Shown here piece after piece: positions 33,942-43,786 of a stretch of DNA of 64,000 nucleotides. This stretch comes from Porphyromonas catoniae ATCC 51270 (GTDB taxonomy: Bacteria; Bacteroidota; Bacteroidia; Bacteroidales; Porphyromonadaceae): the NCBI RefSeq assembly GCF_000565015.1, contig NZ_JDFF01000024.1, positions 1-64,000 of the forward strand, read 5' to 3'. Position 1 is the stretch's first letter, and every line of letters begins with the position of its first letter. The notes beneath the pieces were generated by a model. That model was not told the DNA's origin. It was given only the letters and a program-made list of their open reading frames with translations, and searched no databases. A program made the position numbers and the translations under genes.

Positions 33942-35894
33942 ATGAAACAACACCAACGCCTCTTCCTCTCTTTAGTTGCTATAGCTTTTTCTTTTGTCCT
34001 TCGAGTACATGCTGGGGTACCTGATAGTATTCCTCAACATGTAAGGGCTTGGGATGAATATCTTGAGGAGCAACGCTACCTGGGTCTCCTCTCTGATGAG
34101 GAGCTTGCTGAGCTCCAGCAGCTTTATGATGAGTTACGTCATAGCCCTTGGGACATTAATGAAGTGACGCCCGAGGAGCTACAACGTATCCCCTTCCTTC
34201 GTGACTTTCAGGTTACATGCTTCATTGACTATCGGCGTTGCTCTGGGCCTTTCCGAAGCCTCTCTGATCTCAAGTTGGTAAGGGGCTGGGATGCTAAGCT
34301 TCTCACTCTTCTTCTCCCTGTGCTGGTGTGTCGAGAGGGTAGGGAACAGGAGAAAGGGACGGAGAGTAGAGGACAACTAGAGTTTGTAGGGCGGGTAAGC
34401 CTACGAAAGCAAACTGAAACGAAGCAAGAAGGCTTAGGAGGAAACGAGTCTGCCTTGCTTCGTTTTCTTTATGAGCGGAAGCGTCACACGAGTCTTTATC
34501 TCAGTGCGGAGAAGGATTATCTCGAGCCCTGGAATTATGGACGTCATCGAGGGTTTGATAGTTATAATGCCCATCTAGCTATTCGTGAACGTGGGTTACT
34601 CCATAGTCTTGTCCTTGGAGACTATCGGGTGACACGTGGCTGTGGGCTTGTCTTGGGGCAAGGGATATATCCCATGAGCTTCCTCTCCCTAGCACCTCGC
34701 TTGCCAGAGGGCATTCGCCCGATACGCTCTAGTACGGAGACGAACTTTTGCCGTGGCATCGCCTTGGAGCTAGGTCATAGAAGCTTTCGTCTTGGTACCT
34801 TTGCTTCTGCTCGCTCTCTTGATGGAAAGGTAGATGAGGATAAAGTCATTACTTCACTCTCAGAGACAGGGCTTCATCGAACAAGTAGTGAATGGAGTCG
34901 TCGAGCAATGGTCCCTATGCGCCTCTTTGGGGGCTGGGTGGAATATCGAGAAGATCTCTGGCGCATAGCCTTACAAGGTGTGCATCAGGATTGGCACCGA
35001 TATATATTGCATTCCGCCTCTGGTGCATCGCATCGCCCTCGATTGCATGATCTCTCTTCGTCCTCGGCTCTTAGCTTATCCTATGCAGTGCAAAGTAGAC
35101 AAGGTCAAGCGAAACTGATGGGTGAACTTGGGCGAAGCAACCTCGGTGCTTGGGCTACCATCCATCATCTCTTACTTCAGCAGTTGCAAGTGGGTGACCT
35201 CCGCCTCTCCTACTGGTATGTAGGTTCGGACTATTGGAGCTACTATGGGCACGGTGGTACACATGCACTTCGCCCCAACGACGAGGCTGGTGGGCGGTTT
35301 ATGTGGCTCGTTGCTCTGCCTCTTAGCGCAACGTCCCTAGAGCTCTATGCTGATCGCTATCGAAGACTCTCGGAGGCAAAGGCTGATACTGTGAAGCACA
35401 GAGGTTGGAGCTATGGAGCAAATCTAAATGTTGAGCTTAACCAACGAAAAACTGCTAGTCTACTCGCCTCTTTTCGAGAGCGAAGAAAGGCAGGGGAATC
35501 TAAGGTGCAACGATTCAGTCTCAGCTTGCATCAAGCACAGAAGGAGTGGGAGAGTACCTGTACCTTTCGTTGGTCCCGTGCAGGAGGGAAGGCTAGCTGG
35601 GCAGTACTTGGAGTCGTGCATACGGAGCTGCGTCCGCACATTCGTATTAGTCTCTTTGGGGACTACTTTGAAGCACCTAATTGGCAGTCACGCCTCTATG
35701 CTTCTCATCCGAGAGCTCGCTATGAATACACGTCTATGCTCCTCTTTGGTGAGGGCTACGACCTTGGCCTTCGCTTGACTTGGAAACCTAATTATCACAT
35801 CCTGCTAGAGGGAAAGATTGTCCACCAACACCAGCGCTACGACACACGCCCTTCCATGACCCAAGCTACCTTTACATTACTCTATCGTCCCTAG
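33942..35894 (+). CDS. Helix-hairpin-helix domain envelope protein
   Basis: 650 residues with a signal peptide ending VHA. Residues 30-130 hold two ComEA-like helix-hairpin-helix units (PWDINEVTPEELQRIPFLRDFQVTCFIDYR; GPFRSLSDLKLVRGWDAKLLTLLLPV, read in pieces). The remainder is Tyr/Arg-rich with alternating short strands (LGDYRVTRGCGLVLGQGI; GLRLTWKPNYHILLEGKI at the end) and looks like a beta-barrel, as in the Bacteroidota family of exported helix-hairpin-helix proteins found near DNA-uptake or cell-envelope genes. Function is unknown. Starts 11 bases after DUF1697, so it may share that transcript. Confidence 0.75.
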   Translation: MKQHQRLFLSLVAIAFSFVLRVHAGVPDSIPQHVRAWDEYLEEQRYLGLLSDEELAELQQLYDELRHSPWDINEVTPEELQRIPFLRDFQVTCFIDYRRCSGPFRSLSDLKLVRGWDAKLLTLLLPVLVCREGREQEKGTESRGQLEFVGRVSLRKQTETKQEGLGGNESALLRFLYERKRHTSLYLSAEKDYLEPWNYGRHRGFDSYNAHLAIRERGLLHSLVLGDYRVTRGCGLVLGQGIYPMSFLSLAPRLPEGIRPIRSSTETNFCRGIALELGHRSFRLGTFASARSLDGKVDEDKVITSLSETGLHRTSSEWSRRAMVPMRLFGGWVEYREDLWRIALQGVHQDWHRYILHSASGASHRPRLHDLSSSSALSLSYAVQSRQGQAKLMGELGRSNLGAWATIHHLLLQQLQVGDLRLSYWYVGSDYWSYYGHGGTHALRPNDEAGGRFMWLVALPLSATSLELYADRYRRLSEAKADTVKHRGWSYGANLNVELNQRKTASLLASFRERRKAGESKVQRFSLSLHQAQKEWESTCTFRWSRAGGKASWAVLGVVHTELRPHIRISLFGDYFEAPNWQSRLYASHPRARYEYTSMLLFGEGYDLGLRLTWKPNYHILLEGKIVHQHQRYDTRPSMTQATFTLLYRP

Positions 35895-36119
35895 CTCTTC
35901 TTTGGTACTCTGCTATTTATCGGGACTCCCTTCGGCACTCATTCACAGGGGGATTGTATGTGAATATGTGTGATATACATGGTATTGTATGTAATGGTCC
36001 TTTCGGAACCAAATGTTTGGTATATAGGTGCTCTCAGCTCTTTTTAGCTCTTCCTCCTCTATATCGATTACTACCCTTTATAAGCTCCCTAGATATGTAG
36101 GTTACGGGGGGTAGGTGAA
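35895..36119. other. Intergenic, no gene seen
   Basis: Start of the 640-base gap between two convergent genes. No frame, RNA or terminator hairpin that I can support. Confidence 0.4.
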
Positions 36120-36226
36120 GAGTTATAGTAAGTCGCTGTAACGAGTTACCATAATTCTCTCCGGCAAGTTACCATAACTCTTTTAAGTGAGTTACCATAA
36201 CTTTTTGTGACGACTTATGGTAACTT
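36120..36226. repeat. Palindrome array A5 (five units, 23-bp pitch)
   Basis: Type-A cores start at 36120, 36143, 36166, 36189 and 36212, every step 23. Centres TAG, CCA, CCA, CCA, TGG. It has the most degenerate arms of the type-A arrays (none of the five is a perfect stem), yet the pitch is exact. It lies between convergent genes. Region 36227-36535 holds nothing else I recognise. Confidence 0.95.
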
Positions 36227-36535
36227 GTCTCTCCTTATTTTTTAGCTCCTCGTATTTTATTCAATATGAACTCAGTACAAGTATTCTTAGAATAAGATAG
36301 GGGAGCTTATCCTAAACTTATATTTCAGAAGGGGACGAGGGGAATGTGAATAGAGATGGTAGCTGGATAGGAGATGTGATGAGGAAGATGCTCTTCTTCC
36401 CTCTTAAAAAAGACAAGAGGAGATAGAGGGATGAATAGACAGAGGTGGTGGAGAGCTTTGGCTTAGAAGATAGGTCTTCTGGAATCTATCATGACGGTAG
36501 TTGCTTAACAGAGAGAGCCTAGCGAACCGAGCACA

Positions 36536-38206
36536 TTAGTCCTCAGCAAAGCTGGAGAGTAACGCTTGGGCTGCAGCTCGTGTGACCTCTGTTAGAGTCG
36601 ACCCACTCTGCATGCGGGCGATCTCGTCTATACGTTCAGTCGCCGTTAGATGCTTGAGGTGACTACGGGTGCTTGCTTCACCATGCTCCTTGTAGATATA
36701 GAAGTGGTCTTCCCCTGCTGCTGCAATCTGTGGTAGGTGTGTCACTGCCATCACTTGCATGCTCCGCCCCATACGGCGTAAGATCTTCGCAATACGCTCT
36801 GCCGTCTCACCCGATACACCCGTGTCAATTTCATCAAAGATGATTGTAGGCAAGCTACGCTTATCTGCGATTAAGGCCTTTAGGGCAAGCATCAAGCGTG
36901 ATACCTCACCTCCTGAAGCAATGTCTGCCACGGGTTCGGGAGCGATGTCTCGATTGGCTGAGAAGAGGAAGGTTACGTGATCAAGCCCCATACGGGTAGG
37001 GTGCTGTAATGAATCGATGTGGATATGGAAGCGCACATGTGGCATGCCCAGCTCGTGCAGTGAGGAGATGAGTTGCTCCTCGATGGCTCGTGCAGCCTCT
37101 TGGCGTGAGGCTGAGAGTTCTGCTCCAGCCTCTAGAAGGGCTGTATAGCATGTGGCTTCCTCTGCCTCAAGGCGAGCAAGGTCTTCGTCAGAAGATTGAA
37201 TCTTGTCAAGCTCTTCACTGAGCCGTTCTTTTAATACAATAAGCTCGGAGACATCCTGTAGGCTGTGTTTGTGTAGTAGCCCACGGATTAAGTCAAGACG
37301 CTCCTCTACACGGGCTAGACGCTTTGGACTAAAGGTCACACTAGATGCTTCCTCTTCGAGTGTGGAGGTAAGATCCTGTACATCGATACGTATGCTACTG
37401 AGGCGATCGTACCACTCTTCAGCGGATGTATGATAGTTACGTATGGATTCTAGAGCCTTGAGAGCAAACGTAAGTGCAGGTAGGGCTCCCTGCTCTTCAT
37501 CGCTAAGGGCAGATGTAGCTCGTTGGAGAGCTTCCTTGATCTCCTGGGCATGAGCTAGCTGTCTCTCTTCATCAACCAGCTCCTGCAGCTCTCCTTCCTC
37601 AAGGTCGGCTTCCTCGAGTTGGTCATATTGGAAGCGAAGGTAATCCTCCTCCTTTCGTAAAGCCTCCATGGATTGCCGGAGCTTATTGAGCTCTTCGGCT
37701 TTTGACTTGTAGGTTTCGTAGAGCTCTTGGTAGCGACTCACGAGCAGATCCTCTCCTCGATAGAGGTCGAGTGTAGAGAGCTGAAACTGTGCATCGCCTA
37801 GGAGTAAGTTTTGATGCTGTGAGTGGATGTCAATTAGATATTCGCTGAGACGCTTGAGGAGTTGAAGGGAGGCAGGTGTGTCATTGATGAATGCACGGCT
37901 TTTCCCCTTGGAGGTAATCTCTCGGCGAATGATACATTCCCCTTCGTCTGCATCAATATCTTCCTCCTCCAGCATACGTGCTACAGCAGTATCAAGATCC
38001 GTGAACTGTGCCTCAATAATACACCGCTCTGCACCAGGGAGGAGTGTCCCGCTATCTGCTCTCTGACCCATTAGCAGGGCGATGGCTCCGAGTATGATGC
38101 TTTTCCCAGCTCCAGTCTCTCCAGTGATGACAGAGAAGTGAGGGTAGAACTCGATTGAGAGTTCTTCGATCAGTACAAAATTCTGGATGCTTAGTCGCTG
38201 CAGCAT
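36536..38206 (-). CDS. recN: DNA repair protein RecN
   Basis: 556 residues. Walker A ITGETGAGKSIILGAIALLMG near 28-48, long coiled coil (about 150-370), ABC signature ASGGEVSRLMLALK near 420 and Walker B LPTIIFDEIDTGVSG near 455. An SMC-like ATPase that tethers DNA ends during double-strand break repair. It lies 29 bases after coaBC, last in the dnaN-exonuclease-coaBC-recN run, a Porphyromonas-type gene order. Confidence 0.97.
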   Translation of the reverse strand: MLQRLSIQNFVLIEELSIEFYPHFSVITGETGAGKSIILGAIALLMGQRADSGTLLPGAERCIIEAQFTDLDTAVARMLEEEDIDADEGECIIRREITSKGKSRAFINDTPASLQLLKRLSEYLIDIHSQHQNLLLGDAQFQLSTLDLYRGEDLLVSRYQELYETYKSKAEELNKLRQSMEALRKEEDYLRFQYDQLEEADLEEGELQELVDEERQLAHAQEIKEALQRATSALSDEEQGALPALTFALKALESIRNYHTSAEEWYDRLSSIRIDVQDLTSTLEEEASSVTFSPKRLARVEERLDLIRGLLHKHSLQDVSELIVLKERLSEELDKIQSSDEDLARLEAEEATCYTALLEAGAELSASRQEAARAIEEQLISSLHELGMPHVRFHIHIDSLQHPTRMGLDHVTFLFSANRDIAPEPVADIASGGEVSRLMLALKALIADKRSLPTIIFDEIDTGVSGETAERIAKILRRMGRSMQVMAVTHLPQIAAAGEDHFYIYKEHGEASTRSHLKHLTATERIDEIARMQSGSTLTEVTRAAAQALLSSFAED

Positions 38207-38235
38207 GTTTGTGTAGGAATAAAAAGGCTTCAGAG

Positions 38236-39444
38236 CTAGAGGGCGATGCGCCTAGCTATGAAGTCTACAATATCTCGAGCCACAGCCTCCTTGGACTTCA
38301 GCTCGTAGGCCTCTATCCCTCCCTCTCGGTCGAATAGAGTGACCTTATTGGTCTCATAAGAGAAGCCAGCACCCTTATCCAATAGACTATTTAGGACAAT
38401 GGCGTTTAGGTTCTTTTGCGCCATCTTACGCTTAGCTTCCTCAAAGCCCGCATTGCTCTCTAGGGCAAAGCCGACAAAGTATTGGTTGGGTCGCTTCCAA
38501 GAGCCTAACGTAGCAGCTATATCTGGATTGCGAACGAGTTCGAGCTGGAGATCTCCCTTTTCTTCACGCTTCAGCTTCTCATCTGAAGAGTGCAAGGGAC
38601 GATAATCTGCAACGGCTGCAGCAAAGATTGCAATGTCTGCCTCCCCAATATTATCTTCGGCCACACGAAGCATCTCCTCTGCTGTCATGACAGGGAGTAC
38701 CTTGACTTCCTCTCGAGGACGAAGAGATGACGGTCCTAGGATGAGGGTTACCTCTGCTCCTCGTCGTGCGAATTCATTAGCTAGAGCAATTCCCATCTTC
38801 CCTGTGGAATGATTTCCGATGAAGCGGACTGGGTCAATAGGTTCATGCGTTGGGCCTGCTGTGAGTAGGACATGCTTGCCTTGGTAATCCTGCTCTGTGG
38901 AGAAGTATTCCTCCAGCACTGCCACGATTGCCTCTGGCTCTTCCATGCGTCCCTTGCCCACGAGATGACTAGCTAGTTCCCCAGACTGTGGCTCTATGAT
39001 GAAATTCCCTCGCTGGGCAAGTAAGTCAAGGTTATCCGTGGTCGATGGGTGTGCAAACATATCTAGATCCATTGCAGGAGCAATGAAGACAGGAGCTTTC
39101 ATAGATAGATATGTCGTGATAAGCATGTTGTCTGCTATGCCATGGGCAAGCTTGCCAATGGTAGAGGCTGATGCAGGAGCGATAAGCATTACATCAGCCC
39201 AAAGACCTAGATTGACATGGCTATTCCATGTACCATCACGCCCACTAAAAAACTCGCTAATGACTGGGTGGGAGCTGAGTGCAGAGAGCGTAATTGGGGT
39301 AATAAATTCCTTCCCAGCAGGGGTGATGACAATCTGGACCTCTGCGCCTGCACGTACCAACAAACGAGTGAGCACCGCAGCCTTGTATGCAGCGATACTT
39401 CCCGTTATCCCAAGGACGATATGCTTACCGCTTAGTACTCCCAT
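38236..39444 (-). CDS. coaBC: Phosphopantothenoylcysteine decarboxylase/synthetase
   Basis: 402 residues, a CoaC-CoaB fusion. N-terminal flavin decarboxylase: GITGSIAAYKAAVLTRLLVRAG near 11-32, NSHVNLGLWADVMLIAPASASTIGKLAHGIADN near 73-105 with the active-site His. C-terminal synthetase from about 190: LLTAGPTHEPIDPVRFIGNHSTGKMG near 192-217 and IFAAAVADYRP near 275. It makes 4'-phosphopantetheine from phosphopantothenate and cysteine using CTP, in coenzyme A synthesis. One base separates it from the exonuclease gene. Confidence 0.97.
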   Translation of the reverse strand: MGVLSGKHIVLGITGSIAAYKAAVLTRLLVRAGAEVQIVITPAGKEFITPITLSALSSHPVISEFFSGRDGTWNSHVNLGLWADVMLIAPASASTIGKLAHGIADNMLITTYLSMKAPVFIAPAMDLDMFAHPSTTDNLDLLAQRGNFIIEPQSGELASHLVGKGRMEEPEAIVAVLEEYFSTEQDYQGKHVLLTAGPTHEPIDPVRFIGNHSTGKMGIALANEFARRGAEVTLILGPSSLRPREEVKVLPVMTAEEMLRVAEDNIGEADIAIFAAAVADYRPLHSSDEKLKREEKGDLQLELVRNPDIAATLGSWKRPNQYFVGFALESNAGFEEAKRKMAQKNLNAIVLNSLLDKGAGFSYETNKVTLFDREGGIEAYELKSKEAVARDIVDFIARRIAL

Positions 39445-39445
39445 C

Positions 39446-40213
39446 TTAGCTACGCTCCGCCTGATAGATACGTGTAAACCAAGCCTTTGTCTCTAGAGGG
39501 AACTGCGCCCCCATCACCCAGGTGTAATATCCCGAGTCCTTCTGGAGAACATCTCTCAATACTTGCCCCTTGTATTTGCCAAAGTTAATCAGTACCTCCT
39601 CCGCATCATTATAGATGAGGAGCCCCGCAAAGTCCACCCAGCGTCCATAGCTTGATACCTCTGCTAGTGCAGGGATGCTATTGGTCAGCTCCTCGGGATA
39701 GCGATCAAGCTGTGCTTGTAGTACCTCATAGGTGGCTCGTGTGTCTGCCTCTGCCGAATGCGCATTGTCTAGTGCCTTATCACAATAGAAGCGATAGGCT
39801 GCCTCCAGAGTGCGACGCTCCATCTTGTGAAAGATTGTCTGCACATCGACTAAATGGCGATCTGTAAAATCTACCGGGATACCAGCACGAAGGAACTCCT
39901 CCACGAGCATCGGGACATCGAAGCGATTAGAGTTAAAACCCACAATGTCACAGCCCTGTATCCATTCGTATAAGCTCCGTGCTACCTGAGGGAAGGTAGG
40001 GCAGTCGGCTACATCCTCATCGGATATGCCATGCACAGCAGTTGCCTCTGCAGGGATGGGTATCCCAGGGTTGATACGTCTCGTCTTTATCTCTTCTTCT
40101 CCATCGGGGTGTACCTTCAAGATCGAAATCTCTACAATGTGATCTCGCGTGATCTGTACCCCTGTTGTTTCCAGGTCAAAGACTACGATTGGGCGCTCTA
40201 GCTTAAGCTTCAT
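39446..40213 (-). CDS. DnaQ-like 3'-5' exonuclease
   Basis: 255 residues. DEDDh exonuclease motifs: Exo I VFDLETTGVQITRDHIVEIS near 11-30 (Asp and Glu), Exo II GFNSNRFDVPML near 95 and Exo III DNAHSAEADTRATYEVL near 150 (His, Asp). The C-terminal 60 residues (EEVLINFGKYKGQVLRDVL) form a short extra domain common to Bacteroidota members. Likely a proofreading or repair exonuclease; placement next to dnaN supports a replication role, but the main epsilon subunit could be elsewhere. Confidence 0.9.
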   Translation of the reverse strand: MKLKLERPIVVFDLETTGVQITRDHIVEISILKVHPDGEEEIKTRRINPGIPIPAEATAVHGISDEDVADCPTFPQVARSLYEWIQGCDIVGFNSNRFDVPMLVEEFLRAGIPVDFTDRHLVDVQTIFHKMERRTLEAAYRFYCDKALDNAHSAEADTRATYEVLQAQLDRYPEELTNSIPALAEVSSYGRWVDFAGLLIYNDAEEVLINFGKYKGQVLRDVLQKDSGYYTWVMGAQFPLETKAWFTRIYQAERS

Positions 40214-40247
40214 CTACATGCGTAAATAGGAGGAGGCTTATCGGCTA

Positions 40248-41393
40248 CTATTCGCCGATAAGCTTCATGGGGATGATGAGCGTGCAGACCTCGATGCCGT
40301 CTTCGTTCTGAAGCGGAGTGATTACACCTGCACGTGTTTGGTCTGATAGGCTGAAGAGTATCTGATCGGAAGAAATACTCTGCAACAGACGCTGTAGGAA
40401 GTTGAAATCAAAGCCTATGCGTACTCGAGTATCTGGCTCCTGCCCCGAGCATGGGATGGTCTCCTCTGCAGCAATGGAAAGCTCTAGGTCTTGCCCTGTG
40501 ATGTGGATATTTCCGTCGGCAAACTCGAAGATAACCAGACTGCTGGCCTTGTTTGAGAAGAGTGATACACGCTTAGAGGCAAAGAAAAGCTGATCCTTGT
40601 CTACGGTGATATTGTGTGGAGACTGGGGGGGGATAACCGAATTATAATTCGGGTACTTCCCTTCGAGGAGGCGTGCTGTGAGGGCGCCACTCTTCATCTC
40701 AAACCGTACGTTACGCTCGTCGAAGCTGACGCGCACGGGGGATGTCTCCTTGGCAAGAAGCCCACGAGTCAGGAGTAGGCACACACGCGCTGGTAGGCAG
40801 AAGGATGCCGTAGACTCACTCTTGATGTTATTATCTGTGTAGCGCACGAGGATGCGACCATCAGATGCTACGAAGACGAGCTTATCCTCAAAGAAATCCA
40901 AGAATACCCCCGTCATAATCGGACGGCGATCGTCATCGCTGGCGGCAAAGACCGTCCGCTCTAGACCTTTGAGTAGGGACTGGGCAGGTAGCTCCACGCT
41001 ACGCACGTCTTTACTCTCCAGCTCCAGCCCCTCGGGATATACATCTGCTGAGGAGGTTAGGAAGCTGTAGTGTCCGTTGCTATAAGTCACGGTTGCCTGA
41101 TGGGCTTTGGTGTCAATCTCTACCTCGATGGGCTGATCTGGTAGCTCCTTGAGAGCATCGATGATAATGCTATTACGCACAGTGAAGGAGCCATCTCCAT
41201 CTTGGTTCTGCACCTCGAGGGTAGAGGTGAGGCGATTGCTTTGGTCAGCAGCGGTGAGGGTAAGGGCGTTCCCCTTTAGCTCAAAGAGTATATTCTCTAG
41301 GACGGGGATCGCAGCTATACTTTTGGAGGAAATAACCTTAGCGACTGTGAGGAGTTGCTGGAGGAGGTCATTGCTTGTTACCGTAAATCTCAT
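40248..41393 (-). CDS. dnaN: DNA polymerase III beta subunit (sliding clamp)
   Basis: 381 residues. Three repeated clamp domains with the expected N-terminus MRFTVTSNDLLQQLLTVAKV and C-terminal LIIPMKL, and internal PIMTGVFLDFFEDKLVFVASDGRILVRY near 160. The ring tethers polymerase III to DNA. No dnaA or recF is adjacent, so there is no sign of the replication origin here. It is first in the run ending in recN, with a -7 box at 41422-41429. Confidence 0.97.
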   Translation of the reverse strand: MRFTVTSNDLLQQLLTVAKVISSKSIAAIPVLENILFELKGNALTLTAADQSNRLTSTLEVQNQDGDGSFTVRNSIIIDALKELPDQPIEVEIDTKAHQATVTYSNGHYSFLTSSADVYPEGLELESKDVRSVELPAQSLLKGLERTVFAASDDDRRPIMTGVFLDFFEDKLVFVASDGRILVRYTDNNIKSESTASFCLPARVCLLLTRGLLAKETSPVRVSFDERNVRFEMKSGALTARLLEGKYPNYNSVIPPQSPHNITVDKDQLFFASKRVSLFSNKASSLVIFEFADGNIHITGQDLELSIAAEETIPCSGQEPDTRVRIGFDFNFLQRLLQSISSDQILFSLSDQTRAGVITPLQNEDGIEVCTLIIPMKLIGE

Positions 41394-41421
41394 AGCGAGT
41401 ACTATTATTTTAATGATAGCA

Positions 41422-41429
41422 CAAAGATA
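41422..41429 (-). promoter_or_regulatory. -7 box for dnaN
   Basis: The minus strand reads TATCTTTG, a perfect TAnnTTTG, 29 bases upstream of the dnaN start. Confidence 0.45.
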
Positions 41430-41754
41430 AGTTTTTTAGGGGGGATAACGATGCGGATGTTGGGCTAGGGAAATAGTCCATTGATGGAAGAAAGATAAGC
41501 AGATAAATGGAGGCATTCAGCTTCTGATTGTATGCTGCTTTGTTGGCGCATCAACCGGCACTAAGAAGGCGTGGTGCTTAGCCTGTGAAGCTGTCCACCT
41601 CTAACATGAGATGGATACACCTGAAGCAAGAGAAAATAAGGGTGAAGGCAGACTAAGTACAAGCGGTTTGGATGCTACAAAATGAGATTTCTGGATGTCC
41701 TTCTTAAAGGCTTGGAAAACAGTGTGATATGACAGGTGAAAAAGAAGAGGGAAT
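41430..41754. other. Intergenic, no gene seen
   Basis: Part of the 900-base gap upstream of dnaN. No supported coding frame or RNA. Confidence 0.4.
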
Positions 41755-41861
41755 GACTTATGGTAACTCGTTGCAACGAGTTATGGTAAGTCGTCTCAGA
41801 GAGTTGTGGTAAGTCGCTGCGACGAGTTACCATAACTTGCTACAACGACTTATAGTAACTC
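41755..41861. repeat. Palindrome array A6 (five units, 23-bp pitch)
   Basis: Type-A cores start at 41755, 41778, 41801, 41824 and 41847, every step 23. Centres TGG, TGG, TGG, CCA, TAG. Spacers GTTGCAAC, GTCTCAGA, GCTGCGAC, GCTACAAC. It lies 360 bases upstream of dnaN. Confidence 0.95.
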
Positions 41862-42132
41862 GCCACCATTCAGTATAAACCATTTATTTATAGTTTGTTA
41901 TATAGTGTTTCTGTGATGCCGTTGAGAGCGTCCTCCAGAGGCTTGAGAGCAAGCCTCGTCCGAATCTTGAATATGTAACTTATCTTACTTGAACTATATA
42001 GTCTCTCGTGCTGAACTCAGATTTAAGGAGAGAGTGAGAGTGTGCTTCTTCAGATTGAAAACCTTCCTTTGGGATGCTTTCAACCACTCCCTTCCCTCAG
42101 AAAAGTACCCATTCCTACCAAGGGCAATAAAA

Positions 42133-42172
42133 GCACTTCGGGAAGCATGTGATTACATACTTCCCGAAGTGC
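42133..42172 (-). terminator. Hairpin downstream of the GH109-type gene
   Basis: GCACTTCGGGAAG (42133-42145) pairs perfectly with CTTCCCGAAGTGC (42160-42172) with a 14-base loop. It is 119 bases past the stop of the minus-strand GH109-type gene and may end that transcript, or belong to a small untranslated RNA. The short frame at 41989-42198 that contains it is not believed. Confidence 0.6.
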
Positions 42173-42290
42173 CTTTAGAATTTCTCTCTTTTCCCTAGCC
42201 CTAAGCCTTTATAGAAGGTTATAAAAGGGAGGAATGGGTAGGGGGGAGAGGTTGATGAGTGTTGCCCTATAGGCTACAGCTCTAGTTCCT

Positions 42291-43733
42291 CTACTTCGTT
42301 GCAGAAGAGGCTGGTAACATGTGGAGCTGTAGTCCCTTGAGGCGATCCCATGCCCCACGTGTGAAGTCGGGGAAAGCTACGGGAGCAGAGTTGTTTTCGA
42401 GTGAGAGGCGTGTGAGCTCCCCAATGGCAGACCATTCGGCTAGGTCATAGACGTCCATGTCGAGAGGTAGACCATTCTGTAGGCAGTAGATGAGGCGATA
42501 GTCCATGATGAAGTCCATGCCTCCGTGACCACCAACTTTCTTGGCCTTCTCTGCAATCTCACGCTGGATAGGATGCTGATATTTCTTCATCAGAGCCTGT
42601 TTTGTCTCCTCGCTGACGAAGTCGTGACCCTTCAGATCTTCGTGGTTGGGAACGGATTCCTTCGCTTGTTCTGTTGGACGGAGGCAGTAGCCTTCGTTTG
42701 GATACTTATTGGCAAAGCCATCGGTACCAATGACCTGATAGAGACGGTCGTAGGGGCGATAGGACGTCACATTGTGCTCGAGATAGATGGTCTTACCCTT
42801 GAAAGTCTTGATGAGCGTCTGAGTCATTTCGCCATTGGCAACCTTGGGGTTTTGTATGCCCATCTCCTTTTTCATGAAACGAGGCAGGGAGGTGGCAGGT
42901 ACATCCATGGCCGTGAGGAACTGCATGCGGTCTCCACGATGGATATTCAGTACCCAACAGGCTGGGCCAAGGCCGTGCGTTGCGTAGATATCACCACGAT
43001 ATTCTTCATTTGCCTTGAGACGCCAGTTACCTTCGTAGTATTTCCAGAAAGGCTCTAGGTTATGGATGTAAGCACCCTTAGAGCTGAGTACTTCACCAAA
43101 TAGACCTTGCTGAGCCATGTTCAGTGTCGTTAGTTCAAAGAAGTCATAGACACAGTTCTCTAGCATCATACAGTGAAGCTGTGTACGCTCTGCGGTATTA
43201 ACGACATCCCAAGCTTCCTTGAGTGTCATGACTGCTGGGACTTCGCAGGCTACGTGCTTGCCCTTGTTCATTGCGTAGATCATCATCTCGGCATGATGCT
43301 GCCAGTTGGTAGCGATGTAGACGAGATCGATATCGTCACGATCGCAGAGCTGCTTCCAAGCATCTTCACTTCCGCTATAGGAAGCTGCTGCGGGGAGCCC
43401 TGCTTTCGTAAGAAGTTTCTGAGCCTTCTCTACACGCTCGGGGTGCAGGTCACAAAGAGCCTTGATCTCTACACCATCAAGGTGTGTGAATCGCTCCACA
43501 GCACCAGGACCACGCATACCAAGACCGATGAATCCTACACGTACGACCTTCATGGGCTTGTGGCGAAGTGCAAGCACATCCTTCTGACCCTTAGGGCGGA
43601 CGGGGACATCCGTTTTGATTACGTAGTAGCCTGGAGGCTTGGGGACATCTTTACGCTTGCTCTTTTGTGCACTTAGTGGGGTAAGAGCAAAGGTTGCCAA
43701 GAGGGCAACGGACAATAGCTTGATTGTCTTCAT
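42291..43733 (-). CDS. Gfo/Idh/MocA-fold enzyme, GH109-type (alpha-N-acetylgalactosaminidase-like)
   Basis: 480 residues with a signal peptide ending LSA and a mature N-terminus rich in Lys. Rossmann NAD site VRVGFIGLGMRGPGAVERF near 66-84, DLVYIATNWQHHAEMMIYAMNKGKHVACEVPA near 135-167, HCMMLENCVYDFFELTTLNM near 188, and ATHGLGPACWVLNIHRGD near 255. This matches the GH109 group, which uses tightly bound NAD and a redox mechanism to release alpha-GalNAc (active on blood-group A and mucin glycans). Other exported oxidoreductases share the fold, so the substrate stays inferred. Its gene lies 53 bases after prfC. Confidence 0.82.
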   Translation of the reverse strand: MKTIKLLSVALLATFALTPLSAQKSKRKDVPKPPGYYVIKTDVPVRPKGQKDVLALRHKPMKVVRVGFIGLGMRGPGAVERFTHLDGVEIKALCDLHPERVEKAQKLLTKAGLPAAASYSGSEDAWKQLCDRDDIDLVYIATNWQHHAEMMIYAMNKGKHVACEVPAVMTLKEAWDVVNTAERTQLHCMMLENCVYDFFELTTLNMAQQGLFGEVLSSKGAYIHNLEPFWKYYEGNWRLKANEEYRGDIYATHGLGPACWVLNIHRGDRMQFLTAMDVPATSLPRFMKKEMGIQNPKVANGEMTQTLIKTFKGKTIYLEHNVTSYRPYDRLYQVIGTDGFANKYPNEGYCLRPTEQAKESVPNHEDLKGHDFVSEETKQALMKKYQHPIQREIAEKAKKVGGHGGMDFIMDYRLIYCLQNGLPLDMDVYDLAEWSAIGELTRLSLENNSAPVAFPDFTRGAWDRLKGLQLHMLPASSATK

Positions 43734-43786
43734 GTGTAAATGAGTTAGTGGATATTATGATTGACTAGTTATTCTTTGTATGGGGA

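Noticed and set aside
40248-41393. dnaN as a sign of the replication origin
   Set aside because: No dnaA, recF, gyrB or DnaA-box cluster is nearby; dnaN is often away from oriC in Bacteroidota.
41989-42198. 69-codon plus-strand frame
   Set aside because: It contains the terminator-type hairpin at 42133-42172 and has no recognisable domain.
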